64,000 nt of DNA from Mesodorylaimus sp. YZB2_4 (Eukaryota; Nematoda; Enoplea; Dorylaimida; Dorylaimidae). The stretch covers positions 186,001 through 250,000 of the forward strand of contig JASANH010001100.1 of assembly GCA_030248295.1 (NCBI GenBank), written 5' to 3'. Both the position numbers and the translations under genes were made by a program. Position 1 is the stretch's first letter. Each line of letters starts with the position of its first letter. The notes beneath the pieces were generated by a model. That model was not told the origin of the DNA. It was given only the letters and a program-made list of their open reading frames with translations, and ran no database searches. Positions 47,516 to 59,947 of this stretch are shown piece after piece.

Positions 47516-47639
47516 CAGCGTAAGAGCTTCTTCATGCGTACCATTTAAAAGGAACCTGTCCGAGCAAGCATGGCCATAAATCTCCTGGAGGTCCCAAGGA
47601 TTCGTCCAACGGGGTCAGGCGCCTACTGTAGACTTAGGA

Positions 47640-48257
47640 GGGGGTGGCCAGGCAAGACCTTGGTGGTGGGCGCGTGTTCCAAATAATACCCGTCCCTTTA
47701 CACCGGCTCTGCTGGGAGAAAATTAAAGGAGCTAACATTAGTTTTATACTATTCTGGGGTAGGTAGTTTAAATCGTCATTCTTGCAATTGTTCGCGGCAC
47801 CATTGTATATCTTGTCACTCTTTGTTTTCAACTTATTTTGTAGTGTGCCATCAGTTTACACTGCGCTCCCCATGTTCTGGCAAAAATTGCTTTGTTTAGG
47901 TGATGTTGCGCACTTTCTACGAAAGATGGAAATTTTTCACTGCTCACTCGATATGAAATAATGACAGCTAGTTCCAGAGAAGCGGCAGCGTCCACAAAAA
48001 AATGTGATAGTCTAGCTTAATCGATTGTAATGGGAGAGCCATTGGATCGATGTGGCGGCTGGTAGAACTGATTCGAACGAGTCCACGCTCAACAAGATGA
48101 GATGAGAGCTCTGTGCACGTACCGAATATCACATGAAGTCCTCGGTGCAGGATAAGACTAAATAGAAACATTGAAAAAAAGCACTGTTATTATGTAAACA
48201 GATATATCTACGAGGTATTCCAAAAGTCTACATGCAAATCTTTTTGACACTGCTTCT
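47640..48257. other. No gene seen
   Basis: Short frames only. Unique-looking AT-rich DNA. Confidence 0.35.
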
Positions 48258-48385
48258 CCCTAACCTTGACCAGCCCCTCAAAAAATTTTCTGACCTGACC
48301 CTGACCTTGACCAAGCCTTCAAAAAATTTTCTGACCTGACCCTGACATTGACTGACCCCTCAAAAATTTCTTTGACCTGGCCCCT
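48258..48385. repeat. Degenerate tandem repeat, ~41-bp unit x 3
   Basis: Three units containing CCTTGACC, CCTCAAAAAATTTTC and TGACCTGACCCTGAC, with substitutions increasing in the third unit. Confidence 0.7.
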
Positions 48386-48864
48386 GACCTTGGCTGGGAC
48401 TTGTAAATTTTCTGTCTCTGACTTTGACATTGATCAGACAAAAAATTGTGCCTGTAATTGGCACCAGCAACAAAGTTTCATCATGTTTGCCTGTTCGCGA
48501 AGGGACTTTACTACCGCTGACAGTTTCCTGCGACGCATTACATAAAATTTCACGTGTAGCCCAAAAAATTGAAATTTTTCAAGTTGAAAAAGATATGGAA
48601 AGTTGTTTTTGACCGCTTTAGGATACTAAAAAAGCTAACACCCATTGAAAATCAAAGATACATCTTATTCGTTCGTAACATCACTTCCTTTTCTGCCTGC
48701 TTGCCGCATAATCGGTTTCTTTTCCCACCAATCGCAATGCTGGCCTGCGAGAAAAGGCGCTCTTCTGGCTTAGAAATGGCTGGTACAGCCAGAATATCTG
48801 AGCGCAAGACCCCATACATATCACATCACATTCCTGAGATGTTTCTGGCCCGAAACCACATACT

Positions 48865-50733
48865 ATTAGCAAAAAATTCATGAAATGAAACTAGGAAAGG
48901 TAGTACATGTGGTTTGATGCGCCTTCGGAGCAGGCCAGTCCAGGCTGACAGAAGGTGATCAAGAAAGATCCTGCCTGGCTCTGGCTGGTCACATGTACCC
49001 GCGGTTTTAGGGTTGACAAGTGAACCATAACAACAAGCCTCATTTATGTCACCAGCTTGGGGAAGGTGGCTCCTAGAAGATGCTCACATCTGCACTTCTT
49101 GTATAGTGAATATTAAGGGACTATGTTATGCAAAATGCTATTACTCAGGACAGCGCTTTCAATTTCATCATCTCCTGCTTTAGGCTGGAATTTTGACGAA
49201 CCTGCATCTTCGCTGGACTTTCTTGCAGCTATTGGGCACAGCGAGTTTCCGAACGCAGGCATGTACAGTATTGCATGCAGGGCACTTTCGAGCCGATGCA
49301 TGGAGTTTATGCTGATGAATATCAGTAACTCCTCTTTAAAAGTAAAGAAGGATTTGCTAAATCGTAGCAAGAATGAGTTTTAATAGCCTTTGATGCAGAT
49401 GCTCTCCACATCTTTAAAATTATCCGGCGGCCATCCAAAGCTGAATAGATAGGTCAAGGAGCTAGGATATAACACACGCTTGAAATGGTGAACGCTCAGG
49501 AGGAATCTCAGAAGACATCATTTTTACGTTGCACAACTCGCTGAAACATTTTTTGTCAATCGCACTGGTAAGGATTTGGCTTACACTTGGAGTCATAGTT
49601 CTTGTTGTGAGTTTATCAGTATTGTCGTCTGTCCAATTGCCTGCCAAAGAACATTGATATGCGAGTTTGGGTGCGAAAATTATAATGACAGCAATTTGAA
49701 TGCAATGCACGTATTGCTCTCAGAACTGCTCATGAGAGTTAGCTCCATCTTTATGGCTCGGACATGAATGAATCATGTGTATATGTTCAGCGGACAAGCG
49801 TGGATAAGCCTTCAGCTGGAAGTATAGTTCGATGTGATTCGTCAAATAAGCTTGCGATGCGACGTTTTAGGCACCTTTTTACATTGTCAGTTGACCCAAA
49901 AGTGTCGCATCGCACGCTTATTTGACGCATCGCATCGAACTATACTTTGTACTTTAGTCGGTACGTCGGTGCAAGCCCTCAGTGACACTGCTTATAACAC
50001 TGGAGCAATCGAATTTCCGTTGCCTCGTGTCAGTGGGACGGGATAATCTTGTCCTGATCTACATTACCCTGCTTTGCTGAACCAGTTTCTTCATACTTAT
50101 GTTGTACTTGTTTGGTAGCGCTCTGTAAACTCTGGGGCTCAATGCTAAAACGTCGTGATTTTGTTGCACTGTGATCCAGTTTATGATAAGGCACAGGGAG
50201 ATCATGAAACAAGCTCTCTCCTCGCTCTCAAACCATTTTGCTTTGTGCGAATGCTAACTGCGTACCTTCGAGGCCTGGTCAGTCAAGAGCACCAAGCTAA
50301 ATCTAGGTACATTATCTGAACATTTTTGAGACCGACATTTTTGGAGTGTTGGACGGGTGTGCACCTTTTGGGGTCTATCGTCAATTAGTGAAGATATTAT
50401 CGCCGTGGTGCTAAATGCTGTATGCTTCTATATACTTATTGTGATTGATTATCATTAGCCATCAAACAGAAAGGCATGCAAGATCCTCCATTCCATGAAC
50501 AATCTGCACGCAACGTCATTCAAGGTCTAATGAGTGTCACCAGCCGCGCCCGGTGACATAAATGAAGCGAGTTGTTGTGGTCAACCCTAAAACCGCGAGT
50601 ACATGTGACCAGCCAGAGCCAGGCAGGATCTTTCTTGATCACCTTTTGTCAGCCTGGACTGGCCTGCTCCGAAGGCGCATTAAACCACATGTACTACCTT
50701 TCCCAGTTTCATTTCATGAATATTTTTGCTAAT
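48865..50733. mobile_element. 1.87-kb element with ~185-bp terminal inverted repeats
   Basis: Arms 48865-49053 and 50552-50733 are reverse complements at high identity. The outer end is ATTAGCAAAAA and the inner parts share GTAGTACATGTGG and GTGACATAAATGA. The interior encodes short minus frames (49370-49113, 49710-49462) that I cannot link to a transposase. A small palindromic MITE (49820-49947) is nested inside. No clear target duplication is visible. Confidence 0.8.
49820..49947. mobile_element. Palindromic mini-MITE, 128 bp
   Basis: Two ~43-base arms (AAGTATAGTTCGATGTGATT ... and its near-perfect inverse ending GAACTATACTT) surround a ~40-base centre. The transcript would fold into a long hairpin. 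Confidence 0.8.
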
Positions 50734-52187
50734 TCCACGACTTTTTCAGTCCTGACTCTTCTCCACCTGCCCACGATACCCCCTCGAGGACTGGCCGCGC
50801 TCGAGCACATGCAATCTCGAGTGCAAACAGCACCATCCTTTGAAATCTGCCGCCCTCCTCTTAATCTTCCTCCAAATCCCTTCACTGTGACATTAGCTTG
50901 ACTTATCGTAAGATTAGTCCTTTACCCGTGTATGGAAAATAAATATTTTATTTTGGTGGGTGACAGGCTTTCCTTTAGAATACATGCTTTAGTTTTTTAA
51001 AAAGGCGCTAGTACAAAATTACATTGAGTTTTTTCAAATATTTTGCAGCATTTTTTCTCTTCCAATATTTGCACGCTGTCATTGGCGGCATAACATTTTA
51101 AAAAATTTTGTCGGCGCATCCTTCATCCTTAATGATAATCTGAATTTTCTGCCGTTTACTCGCCAAGTTTTTGATTCCAATGCGAACAATGAACACTTTT
51201 TATTGCATGTTACTCTTCTCTTATCGACGTGACCTCGTTTGTATCCTTAACAAATTAAGTGCTAGTTCGAATTTGAATTTCCCGCCGTTAAAGTGTTCTT
51301 CTCTGCTGCTGTCTTGTAAGTTTGATGCTCTTAGTGCTATATTAGGAAGGAAAGGGCTAGGATTCTAGATCCAGTTTCCCATATCTGTGTAACTATGAAT
51401 ATCACGTTGGCGCATTGCATGGCTCATGCAGCGACCCCGTTTTACTTCTGACACGCGCAAGTATAAGAGAAAATGCGAGCTCACACAAACAATTCCTTCT
51501 GTCATCCGCTTTTATTGTCAGTCACTCTTCATAACACTCCTTTTCTCTATAAACACCTTTTTTAAAAGAAACTTTTTTAATTTGAATTTCTTGCTTTTTT
51601 TTGAAATTTCTTGTTTAACCTGATCCCTCAAGTACTATTATCATTGTCGTGCATAGACAGCTTTCAAAATGAACAAAAAAATGTTGACTCTCATTTTTTG
51701 AATTTCCCTTCTTTTTAAAACTAAATATGGCTTTTCCGTGTGTATTTATTGAGTTAATCAGCGTTTTCATGAATCCCATCCTGATCAATCTATGAGCCAT
51801 CAAGTTATATCCTGCAGACTTTTCCCGCATTTTCAAATTTTTCCAGGTTTTCTATTCAAATGGACCCCAACAAAAACCAAACCTTTGAACTTTCGTAATA
51901 AGTAACATTTTTCAGTCAGGAATTGCTCGCCGCACCTCCCTGATTCGATTAAGCTACAAAAAGTTGCCCTGCGCCTCTCCAGACGGTTTTTATGAGGTCT
52001 AAAAGTGCGAAAAATGATAATTTCACCCGAGTGGACCCCCTTCTGAGCACCCTACAACAATTCAGGGCAATACCTGGTCAAATTCAATGCCAAAAGGCAT
52101 TAGCAGTGATGTTACCCTGTCGTTTGAGCATATAGCTGGATCCCCCGCTTTCACACAGCTCCAGATCGGCGATGTGATCTATCGTGT
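50734..52187. other. No gene seen
   Basis: AT-rich. No splice-bounded or domain-bearing frame on either strand. It may be old repeat sequence. Confidence 0.4.
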
Positions 52188-52256
52188 CCATACAATTATA
52201 CCTACATACCTACATACGGACATACATACATGCATACATACATACATGCATACATG
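52188..52256. repeat. CATA microsatellite
   Basis: Interrupted (CATA)n with CTACATAC and CATG variants. Confidence 0.85.
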
Positions 52257-54548
52257 ACGCGGCACGTTTCTCCCCATAAAAGGATAACCAGTCGACATTT
52301 CGAGAAGATTTTCGGTACACACCTTTCTTAACTAGTTTCTCATGTCCAAACCAAATTTCATCGGGCTCGGCCTTATGACTCGCGAGTTATAGCGAAGATA
52401 AAAAACCTGGTCGGGATTATCGCCTTCGCACGCCTAGTATGAGTGGAGCCCGAACGGATAGAGATTTTTTAAATTCCTTCGAAAGAATTCAATGTAGTGT
52501 AAAGTTATACCAAGAAACAAAATTTCATTGCCTTAAGGCATTAGGCTGTTGAGATATCGTTGTTGGTGTGGCACATGTACTACATGGGGGACGCTACCGC
52601 GCCCCCATGGATTACTTGGTCGTGGTGATATACTGGAAGTTTCTGCTTGAGAAAGGTCTTTTGCACAGAGAAAAGCGGACCTAGCCAAGAACAGAACATT
52701 TTTCCAAAAAAAGAGCGCATCAAGGAGGTAGACATTCATTTGTGCGTCGAAAGCGGTGGCGGCTCGTTCGGTCCTTTTACGGGAAAATATACTGTCGGGA
52801 GTGGGAGCACTTATTCCCGGTTGGTTCGTCGGGCTTCTAATACCTACGCTAGCGCGAGAGCGTCGACTAGGAGCGAGGACGTGTGGGTGGTAAAGTTTTC
52901 GTCAATGATGGCAGCCAAGAGGACGCTTGGGTGCCAGCCGAAAATCTGAAGGTGAATTCAGCTGGAGGCGGGTCAGTTATCGTTCGTGGGAAGCCGAAAA
53001 AACCAGACCCGCCGATCGCGTGCCCCTTTCCCGTAATGGAGAAGGGAAAGGTGTAGGAGATTGGCGGGTCTGGGTTTGTCGGCAAGTGTGGGCAAGGTCG
53101 GCTGGGTTAGAGGGGAGGGCAGGGGGGTGGGGGAGGATGGCAAAGATGGACGCTGGCGCGAAGCGCAGGGGGTAGATAGGGGGCGGGGCGGGGGCACATC
53201 CCCGCCCTGCCGGAGGCGAAACTTTTAGAAATTACTGCTTTATAATGCGCCTTTGACGCATTTTCCTAATATGGAAGCTATGCTTCAAAATTTCATATCC
53301 TTCAGTGTTTCCTTGACTTGAATGCCCTTCTTAGAAGTGTTTGACTGATTGTGAGAATAGCAAGGGACCTCGCTTGATATGTATAGATAATAGGACAAGC
53401 AGGACTTGGCTGCTGACTGTCCGGTTAGCTCAGGCTAGGAACTTGGTAAGTCAAGCTTGCGAGTATATACTTACTGAGAAGAAAAAAGCGGGACTAGCCC
53501 AGGCCAATTGCATGTGAGACAGGTAAGGCCAGTTCAGGTTTGGGTCGAGTCGAGTGAGTGAGTTGTATGACTGTTTACATACAGTACTGTAGGCTGGCTG
53601 GACTATTTGCCTATGCTTGGAGGCCAGTTGAAGTTACGAGGCCTGAACTTGGTCCAGCCCAGATACAATTTGATCGCTTTTCTTTCTTCCTACTGGACCT
53701 GAGGTAGGGGGGGGGGGGGGGTTTGAGAGGAAGGGTTCAGTGTCCTGGCTGGCCCAACAGGGGGGTTTACCCCTCCTACCTCCACCCTTGCCCATACTGT
53801 ACTTGTTTGTCGGCTGGTGAAGGAGATTGTTCTTAAGAAAACCTTTGTTCCGCTAAAAGGTGGCACCTCGAAAGTCATCTTATTCCGCATTGCTTACATT
53901 ACAGTGCACTAGTTTTGCTGAGCTAATGGGCCACCTGGGTTCACTATTTGTTCTATTATTCCCAAAAAAGTCTGTTATCACAGACTCAAAACTTTTAGAC
54001 CAGCCAATGCACACAGTGGAACCGGGGCTTAGGATGGCTGGCCTACTCGGCCACTGCTAAGCGCAACCACGGTTTAGGAAAAATGTCTGAGCAGAAGCTG
54101 CTTTCCATGCATGAATATTAACAGGACGACTGATCCTGGCAGCGAGCAGGGGATCATGCAATCCTGTGCTTGTGGTCCACATAGTGGGATGGGGGTGTCT
54201 AACTCTCGGGCTAGGCGTAGTAGCGCTTGCTCTTACTGCTACTAGGGATTGTTCGACTCGCGGCCAGGTAAATCATTTTGTGTCATGTGCCCTTTCATCC
54301 TTGAGTGAGCCATCACTGATATGATAAACCATGAGCATGAACATAAAGTTTAAAGGAGGGGAAAAGATTTTTCAGTGTTCATCGAGGCTTAGGCATGTAA
54401 CGAAAAGCAATATCACTTTGCTCCCAGCCCTACAGATTTAGCATGCAGTATGCTATGCTATGCTAATTTATCTCTGCCCAAACACTTATCAGTGCACTGA
54501 ACGGCGAGTACATAAGGAAAACAAGAAACATGAAAACCGTCGAAAGAA
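52257..54548. other. No gene seen; repeats only
   Basis: Includes a G-rich stretch at 53090-53200, a 15-G run at 53707-53721 and the AAAAAAGTCTGTTATC repeat at 53965-54050. Text such as CCAAATTTCATCGGGCTCGG near 52350 reads like non-LTR element tail sequence but I cannot prove it. Confidence 0.4.
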
Positions 54549-55290
54549 CTAAAACTGTGTTGCCAAAATGTGGCTTTTGAACACGTTATAAGATCCAATG
54601 GCTACCTCATACGGCATCACTTTTTTATCACGATTCCAGAAGTTCTTTATCACCGAATATTCAAAACTTTGACCAAAAGTTTCTTTGATAAGACGAGGTA
54701 ATTTCAAGAAGTGTGCTTGAGTCGTGCGCTCATTATATCTTTGACCCGAATCCACAATGTGAATGAATCTGCTATTTGTTGGATACGCAGCGTGACCATG
54801 GTACAGTTTGTATCAGATGATTTCGTCTTGTTGATAAAGTATACCAGCCAAGTTCCCTAATCGCTTCCTCGTATGGTTTTATCCAGTCATTGAGAATAGC
54901 CCTTGCCGCGTATTTTTGTGCCCGTTCAAGATCATCAATTAAATATTGTAATGTAGGTGCCCAAGCACAACATCCGTACTCCTGGCAAGGCAGTATACAT
55001 TGCAAATAAACTGTCTTAAACACGTTTGATGCAAATTTTCCAAATTTCTGTCGAAATGCTCCGATCATTCGACGAGCCTTGTTTGCCGTTTCCTGACAGT
55101 GATCCGCAAATTGCATCCTCTCGGATAGCAGGATTCCCAAATATTTAACAGTGTCTGCAAGCAACCTGCAACAACCCGCATCGATTCCTTGTTCCGATGA
55201 AGTGACGTCATTGAAGAAGGCTCTGGAATTGAAGGTAAGTCTTGTGGTGAGCCATTTGGTCATAGCGAATAAGCATTTCTGTTGGGAAGT
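54549..55290 (-). mobile_element. 5'-truncated LINE, C-terminal part of reverse transcriptase ORF
   Basis: The minus strand reads LADTVKYLGILLSERM, RMIGAFRQKFGKF, LPCQEYGCCAWAPTLQYLID and LERAQKYAARAIL, the order seen after the catalytic core of Jockey/CR1/L2-type reverse transcriptases. After a frame change near 54760 it continues with the usual tail (FEYSVIKNFWN...MPYEV). The catalytic palm (YADD) is missing: the copy is cut at its 5' end near 55.29 kb, as is common for LINEs. It is dead. Confidence 0.75.
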
Positions 55291-55310
55291 TGGAATTCGT
55301 GACTTGTCAG

Positions 55311-55677
55311 AAACGATCAAAGAGGCCGGAGTGAAATTTCAGGAACAGCAAAGCAAAATCGCGGAGTTGAAGAAAGAAAACGCACGTTTGAAGGTACGAG
55401 CCCCCGCTGTGTTTTTGATTTTTGAGGGGTAATAATGGTGAATTTTGGCACGAGGGGCTGTGTTGAACTAGCAAGAAGTTGGGCATTTTAGGCTGCAAAA
55501 GACTTGGAAGAATTGAAATCGTCGTTGCAACAAGTCGAGGAGAAAGTGGAGCAGAAACGTCGCAGCAGTTTGGAAGAAGGAAATCGTTTACGACGAGAAT
55601 CGGAAGAGGCCAAGACTAGTTTGGTCAACATCGAGATATGGTCCGGGTTGGTTGTTTTTGCTGGGTTTGCTGGGTGA
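55311..55677 (+). CDS. Coiled-coil exons of an unidentified gene (partial)
   Basis: Exon 55311-55393 follows GACTTGTCAG, enters in phase 1 and ends AAG|GTACGA in phase 0. Exon 55492-55677 follows CATTTTAG in phase 0 and runs to TGA. Both read as classic heptad coiled coil (QEQQSKIAELKKENARLK; EELKSSLQQVEEKVEQKRR; LEEGNRLRRESEEAKTSL). The last dozen residues (IWSGLVVFAGFAG) break the pattern and may be intron read-through. A truncated LINE lies ~20 bases upstream of the first acceptor. The protein could be a tether or motor-tail type; I cannot name it. Confidence 0.5.
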
Positions 55678-56097
55678 TTTGAGGCTTTCTTGAAAGTGTT
55701 ATCCAAAACATGTGACCAGTTGAATTAGTAAAAGAAATCAAGATTAGTATTTTGGGAGAAATTGTTTCAAATAGACCGGAGGTGGGGATTGAAATTTCCA
55801 GCATATTTTGGAATCTAGGCTTTGCTGGCGATGAAAAACTAGTTTTTATGCTTACATCTAGCTATAAATTACCCTTTCTCTATCAGTGATATGTTGGGAT
55901 CCTATTGCAATCGCTTCAGGCGCAAAAGCACAAACCAGCTCAAAACTGGTCTCAAAAATGACGACAAAAAATAACAACAGGATTTTTAAAGCTTCCCGGA
56001 TTAGCATCAAATAAATCCCAAAAACATTCAATAGTTTTCGAAAGCAAAAACTCATCACCCCCAAAATTGCAAACCAAATAGAAAAAATTGGTGTTAG
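55678..56097. other. No gene seen
   Basis: A hydrophobic minus frame (55858-56064) lacks context. Confidence 0.35.
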
Positions 56098-58253
56098 CTA
56101 AAAAATGCACTGCTGGCCACCACCATTCCTGCACCACTCCTTTCGACATTTCCGATCGTGACCTACAAGGTTGCTCCGTTTTGAAACGTGACCAGACCTC
56201 CCAAAAACCCGCGGAGATCGTCGTCGCAGAGGTCCGCCGTCATGTCGGGACCCCCTACTTGAAACAGTCAAATCCATTGTTGTTGCTCCTCGGCTGGCAG
56301 TTCCGTGAACGCCCCTAGCGTCAGTTTGTTTTGTTTTTCCGTGCTCTCTGTCGTTTGAGCAGATAGGCTTGAAAGATCTTGACCCCTGGCCGCGTTTGTC
56401 ACGGCCTTCTTGTGCAACTTCTCGGCCACAGAATTGATGGTTAGACGTTTCGTTCGGGACAGCACTGATGAGGCGATGCTCTGAACCAGGATTGACAACA
56501 TCACTCCCTGACAAAGCTGAAGAATCACTGTGGTCACTCACCGATGTAGGCGATAGTGCACGTACTGCGCCCGATTCTTCATTGGTACTGTCATCACTGC
56601 CGCTTTCTCCATCCTCGGGCCTTCGCAAGATTGACTCGCGTTCGTTGTGGACCGTGAGATCGATAAGGCAGTGTTCCTATATCTCACCCTCGACACCATC
56701 CTGAGATCCCGAAAACGAATAGTATTGGAAATCATATTCATGGTCGAACATTTCGTAGGCTGACCCTCAGCCATGTGCATGTACGGGTCCTCGTATTGGT
56801 ACATGCAGTGACCCCCATGGTCTGGATAGGACTGTCCTCCGCACTGGCCCCAGTCTGGCTCATGGCACTGTTCACCCATGAAGGCCCCAGTCCTGCGTTG
56901 GCCCATGGAACCATGTTGCACACCGGCTCCAAACCCGTTACGACCACGAGTTGGAAAGCTATTCCTGAACCCGCGACCTCTATCACGGAAAAACCCTCTC
57001 TGAGGACTCACCATGGCGTCACTAAAAATTGCGTGGCCCTCATGACTGGGTCCACCAGAATGTGAGTAATCACCCGCATCTTCTCTGAATCCACTTTGTC
57101 CAGTTCCGGCACCACGCAGACCACGTTGGCTCTTGCCAAATCCACGATTTCCTCGATTTCGATTGTAGCCGCTGCCGCGACCCGTCCCCGCCCGAGGCGA
57201 TGGGCAATGTCTCTGGACGTGACCGAACCCACGGCAATTGTTGCATCTAATCCTTGGTGGCCAGGCATTAGATTGCTGCGAGCCATGCCCGCCTCCGCTA
57301 ACGCTCTCGCCACTCGACGTGACTTGGCCTCCCCGACTAGCGTTCGTTCGGGATCATTATTTTCGGGATTGGTATCGGGATCGGGACTCGCTCAATCCCG
57401 ACCGGGATCGGGATCGGGACAGGATCGGGATTTTGTGAAGAGAGCGCTTTTCATTGGCTATAGATGACCTACAACCCACCCTGAGTAGCCAGCAAATAAA
57501 AAGCCACAGATTCCCTTTCCTTAGATAATTTTTAGTGCAGTATTTATCATTGCATTCAAAATCAGGCAAGCGAAGAATCAGTTACAAATTAGCAAACAAA
57601 TCCCCTCCTTCTCCTCTATCAATTCAATCATCCGCCAAGGTCTCTTTATTTCCCCTTCTGAAATATTTTGATGGCCATCACCATCTGAGTCAGTGTCAAG
57701 CAGAATGTCGCCAGCTTCTGCAGCAGGCCCACCATCTAATGATGGCAAATGCGGGCTGTTACTATATCCAACTGGGCGCAAATCGTCCATCAGAAAAAGC
57801 AGGACTTGTGCATTTTATGGGAGTAGTTTCATCCGATCATGCCATTATCACCCCTACAGCTCGTTTCCAATACACCAGCCCCATTCCCTGTTGCAATAAA
57901 AACATTCTATCACCACAATATTTAGTCCCCAATCCCGAACACTTTTTATCGGGATCGGGATCGGGTTCGGGAGGGGCAATCCCGACCGGGATCGGGATCG
58001 GGACCGGGATCCCGAACGAACGCTATCCCCGATGTCCACCGAAACCATTGCGAAAACTGTTGCCCCGCTGATATCGTCCACCACGGACCGCTCCACGCTG
58101 ATTGATAAGATCTGCCAAACCAGTCAGGCCTTGTGCCATAGATTCCCCACTTAGACCGGCCGCGACATCTGGAATCAAAGATAGTGTTTTCGAAGCAGTC
58201 TCGGCCATCTGAGCAGAAGCTAAGACTTGGGCTAAGGTGCCAGTGGCTGCCAT
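56098..58253 (-). pseudogene. Decayed gag-like gene with CCHC knuckle and RGG region, split by a MITE
   Basis: From ATG 58253 the minus frame gives a helical start (MAATGTLAQVLASAQMAE), then Arg/Gly/Asn-rich sequence, and is cut at 58025 by a 688-bp MITE. Beyond the MITE the frame resumes on the other side of the target duplication and carries CNNCRGFGHVQRHC, a CCHC zinc knuckle, then RGG-type sequence (RGFFRDRGRGFRN). Downstream there is a stop near 56670 and pieces in two other frames (SGSDDSTNEESGAV; AEKLHKKAVTNAARG), showing frameshifts. The knuckle and RGG tail suggest nucleic-acid binding, as in retroelement gag or CNBP-type proteins. No reverse transcriptase is attached. Confidence 0.55.
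57338..58025. mobile_element. Inverted-repeat MITE (TAGCGTTCGTTCGGG family), copy 2, with TSD
   Basis: Ends TAGCGTTCGTTCGGGATC and the inverse ATCCCGAACGAACGCTA. The flanks are TCCCCGAC (57330-57337) and TCCCCGAT (58026-58033), an 8-base target duplication with 7 matches. Subterminal CGGGATCGGGAT clusters lie at both ends. The interior matches 31759-32388. It interrupts a gag-like frame. Confidence 0.85.
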
Positions 58254-58981
58254 ACCAAGGAATTATGGGTCACCTCGGAATTTCAGTCGGGCCACCAAGG
58301 AATTACTTGTCACCTTGGGATTACGTCCAATATAGCTCACAAGGCAGTTGCGGTCACCTTGAAACACAAAACACCTCGGCTATCAGAAAAAAGCATAGAA
58401 AAAAATCGCGTCACAACGATCGAACATCCCGCCAGTACAAAAAAAGCCGAAACGGAGCGACCCCCCAGAATATGTAGTGAAGGTGCCAGGGGATGATACG
58501 GGTTACTACATAACAAACCATTGCCATTATCTGGATGGGGTTCTGGACGAGCATATGGAGTGCGGTGATGACGACGTCGGTGTCTTTACAACATTCAGTC
58601 CCGACCATGTATTATTGGGCTCGGGTTCGGGAGGGCCGATTGCGACTGGGATCCGGATCGCGAGCGAACGTCAACATGATATCTAACGACTGTAAGAGGG
58701 TTCATTCAAAGATCGGGAAATAATTTCCCCTGATTTTTCCAGGTTCTCCAGACAAAAATTTTATTTTCCTCCGACTATTTTCACACTGTCCTACGACTTT
58801 TAAATTAATTTACACTGAGTTATTGGCTTTCAGCTTTAGCAGCAAACAGGTCATCAAAGAGGCGGGTGAATCGAAATTTGGAGCCTCAAAAATCCACCCT
58901 CTCAGTTTTCCCTGATTTTCCCAGGTTTCCCAGGCACTTCTCAGATTCCCTAGCCTGACTTTTCCAGGTTTGCTAACCTTG

Positions 58982-59421
58982 TAGCGTTCGTTCGGGATCG
59001 CCTCTCCCGAACCTGATCCCGATCCCGATAAAAAATGGTCGGAATATAATGTTGTTGTGGAGATGTGTGAAGAAGAAGAAGAAGGGGAAAGGAAGGAAAT
59101 GTTCCAGAAGGGTACGCTGAAGAAAATTTGGCAGATGATTGAACTGATAAAGAGGAGGGAAGGGATTTGTTTGCTAATTGGTGACTGATTCTCTGCTTTT
59201 TTGCTTGCCTGATTTTGAATGCAATTAAAAATACAGCACTAAAAATTGTGTCCAGGGAAATAGAGTTTTTTGCTTTTTAATTGGTGGCTACTCAGGGTGG
59301 GTTGTAGGTCACCTACAGCGAATTAACAGTGAAAAAAAGCACTCTTTAAAAATCCCGATCCCGGTCCCGCTCCCAGTCAGGATTGAGCGAGTCCCGATCC
59401 CGAAAAAATGATCCCGAAGCC
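58982..59421. mobile_element. Inverted-repeat MITE (TAGCGTTCGTTCGGG family), copy 3, reversed and shorter
   Basis: The left end TAGCGTTCGTTCGGGATC is intact. The interior is the reverse complement of the other copies (CTGCACTAAAAATT counterpart, CTCAGGGTGGGTTGTAGGTC). The right end is degraded (GGGATCATTTTTTCGGG reversed). A fragment of the same end also lies at 58610-58670. Confidence 0.7.
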
Positions 59422-59947
59422 TTGTAAAGCGCAAAACAGTCTACACCCCACTGCTCTGTACAAATGAATCAAGCCACCAGCCCTGGAAATGAGAGCCTAA
59501 ACTTCTAGATTTTTCAGCTTTTCAGTGCCAAACTCAAGCCTAATCCAAGTGCAACCACAGATCCCCCATGGCATCAATCTCCCCTTGCTGGGAGACGTCA
59601 ATCCCTCGGGTTGATGTTTCAGCCGCAGTTACAGTCGCGAGACCTGCTAGTCGGAGTTTCTGTCCCACTGACTTCGGTCAGTTGCGTTCCCCCTCCCCTC
59701 CCTGGAGTCACGGGTTGCATCAGGTGTCTAAGGATGGAGGGAGTCATCGAATACGAACATGGTGTCAGCTCTATTCCGTGCACATAAGCTAAAACCCTCT
59801 TTCAGATCCCGCCGCGCCTATTGAAGAACCATCTAATTCAAAAAATCGCCTCTTAAACTTTAATGTCCCCCTCTACCAACAGTAAATCAAGTATGAAAAC
59901 GGTGCACTATCAAGTATCAAGTATCAAGTAGGCAGGTATGAACTTAC

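Noticed and set aside
55187-55234. Extra coiled-coil exon ending at GAATTGAAG|GTAAGT
   Set aside because: The phase does not match the next exon, and the stretch is antisense LINE reverse-transcriptase sequence.
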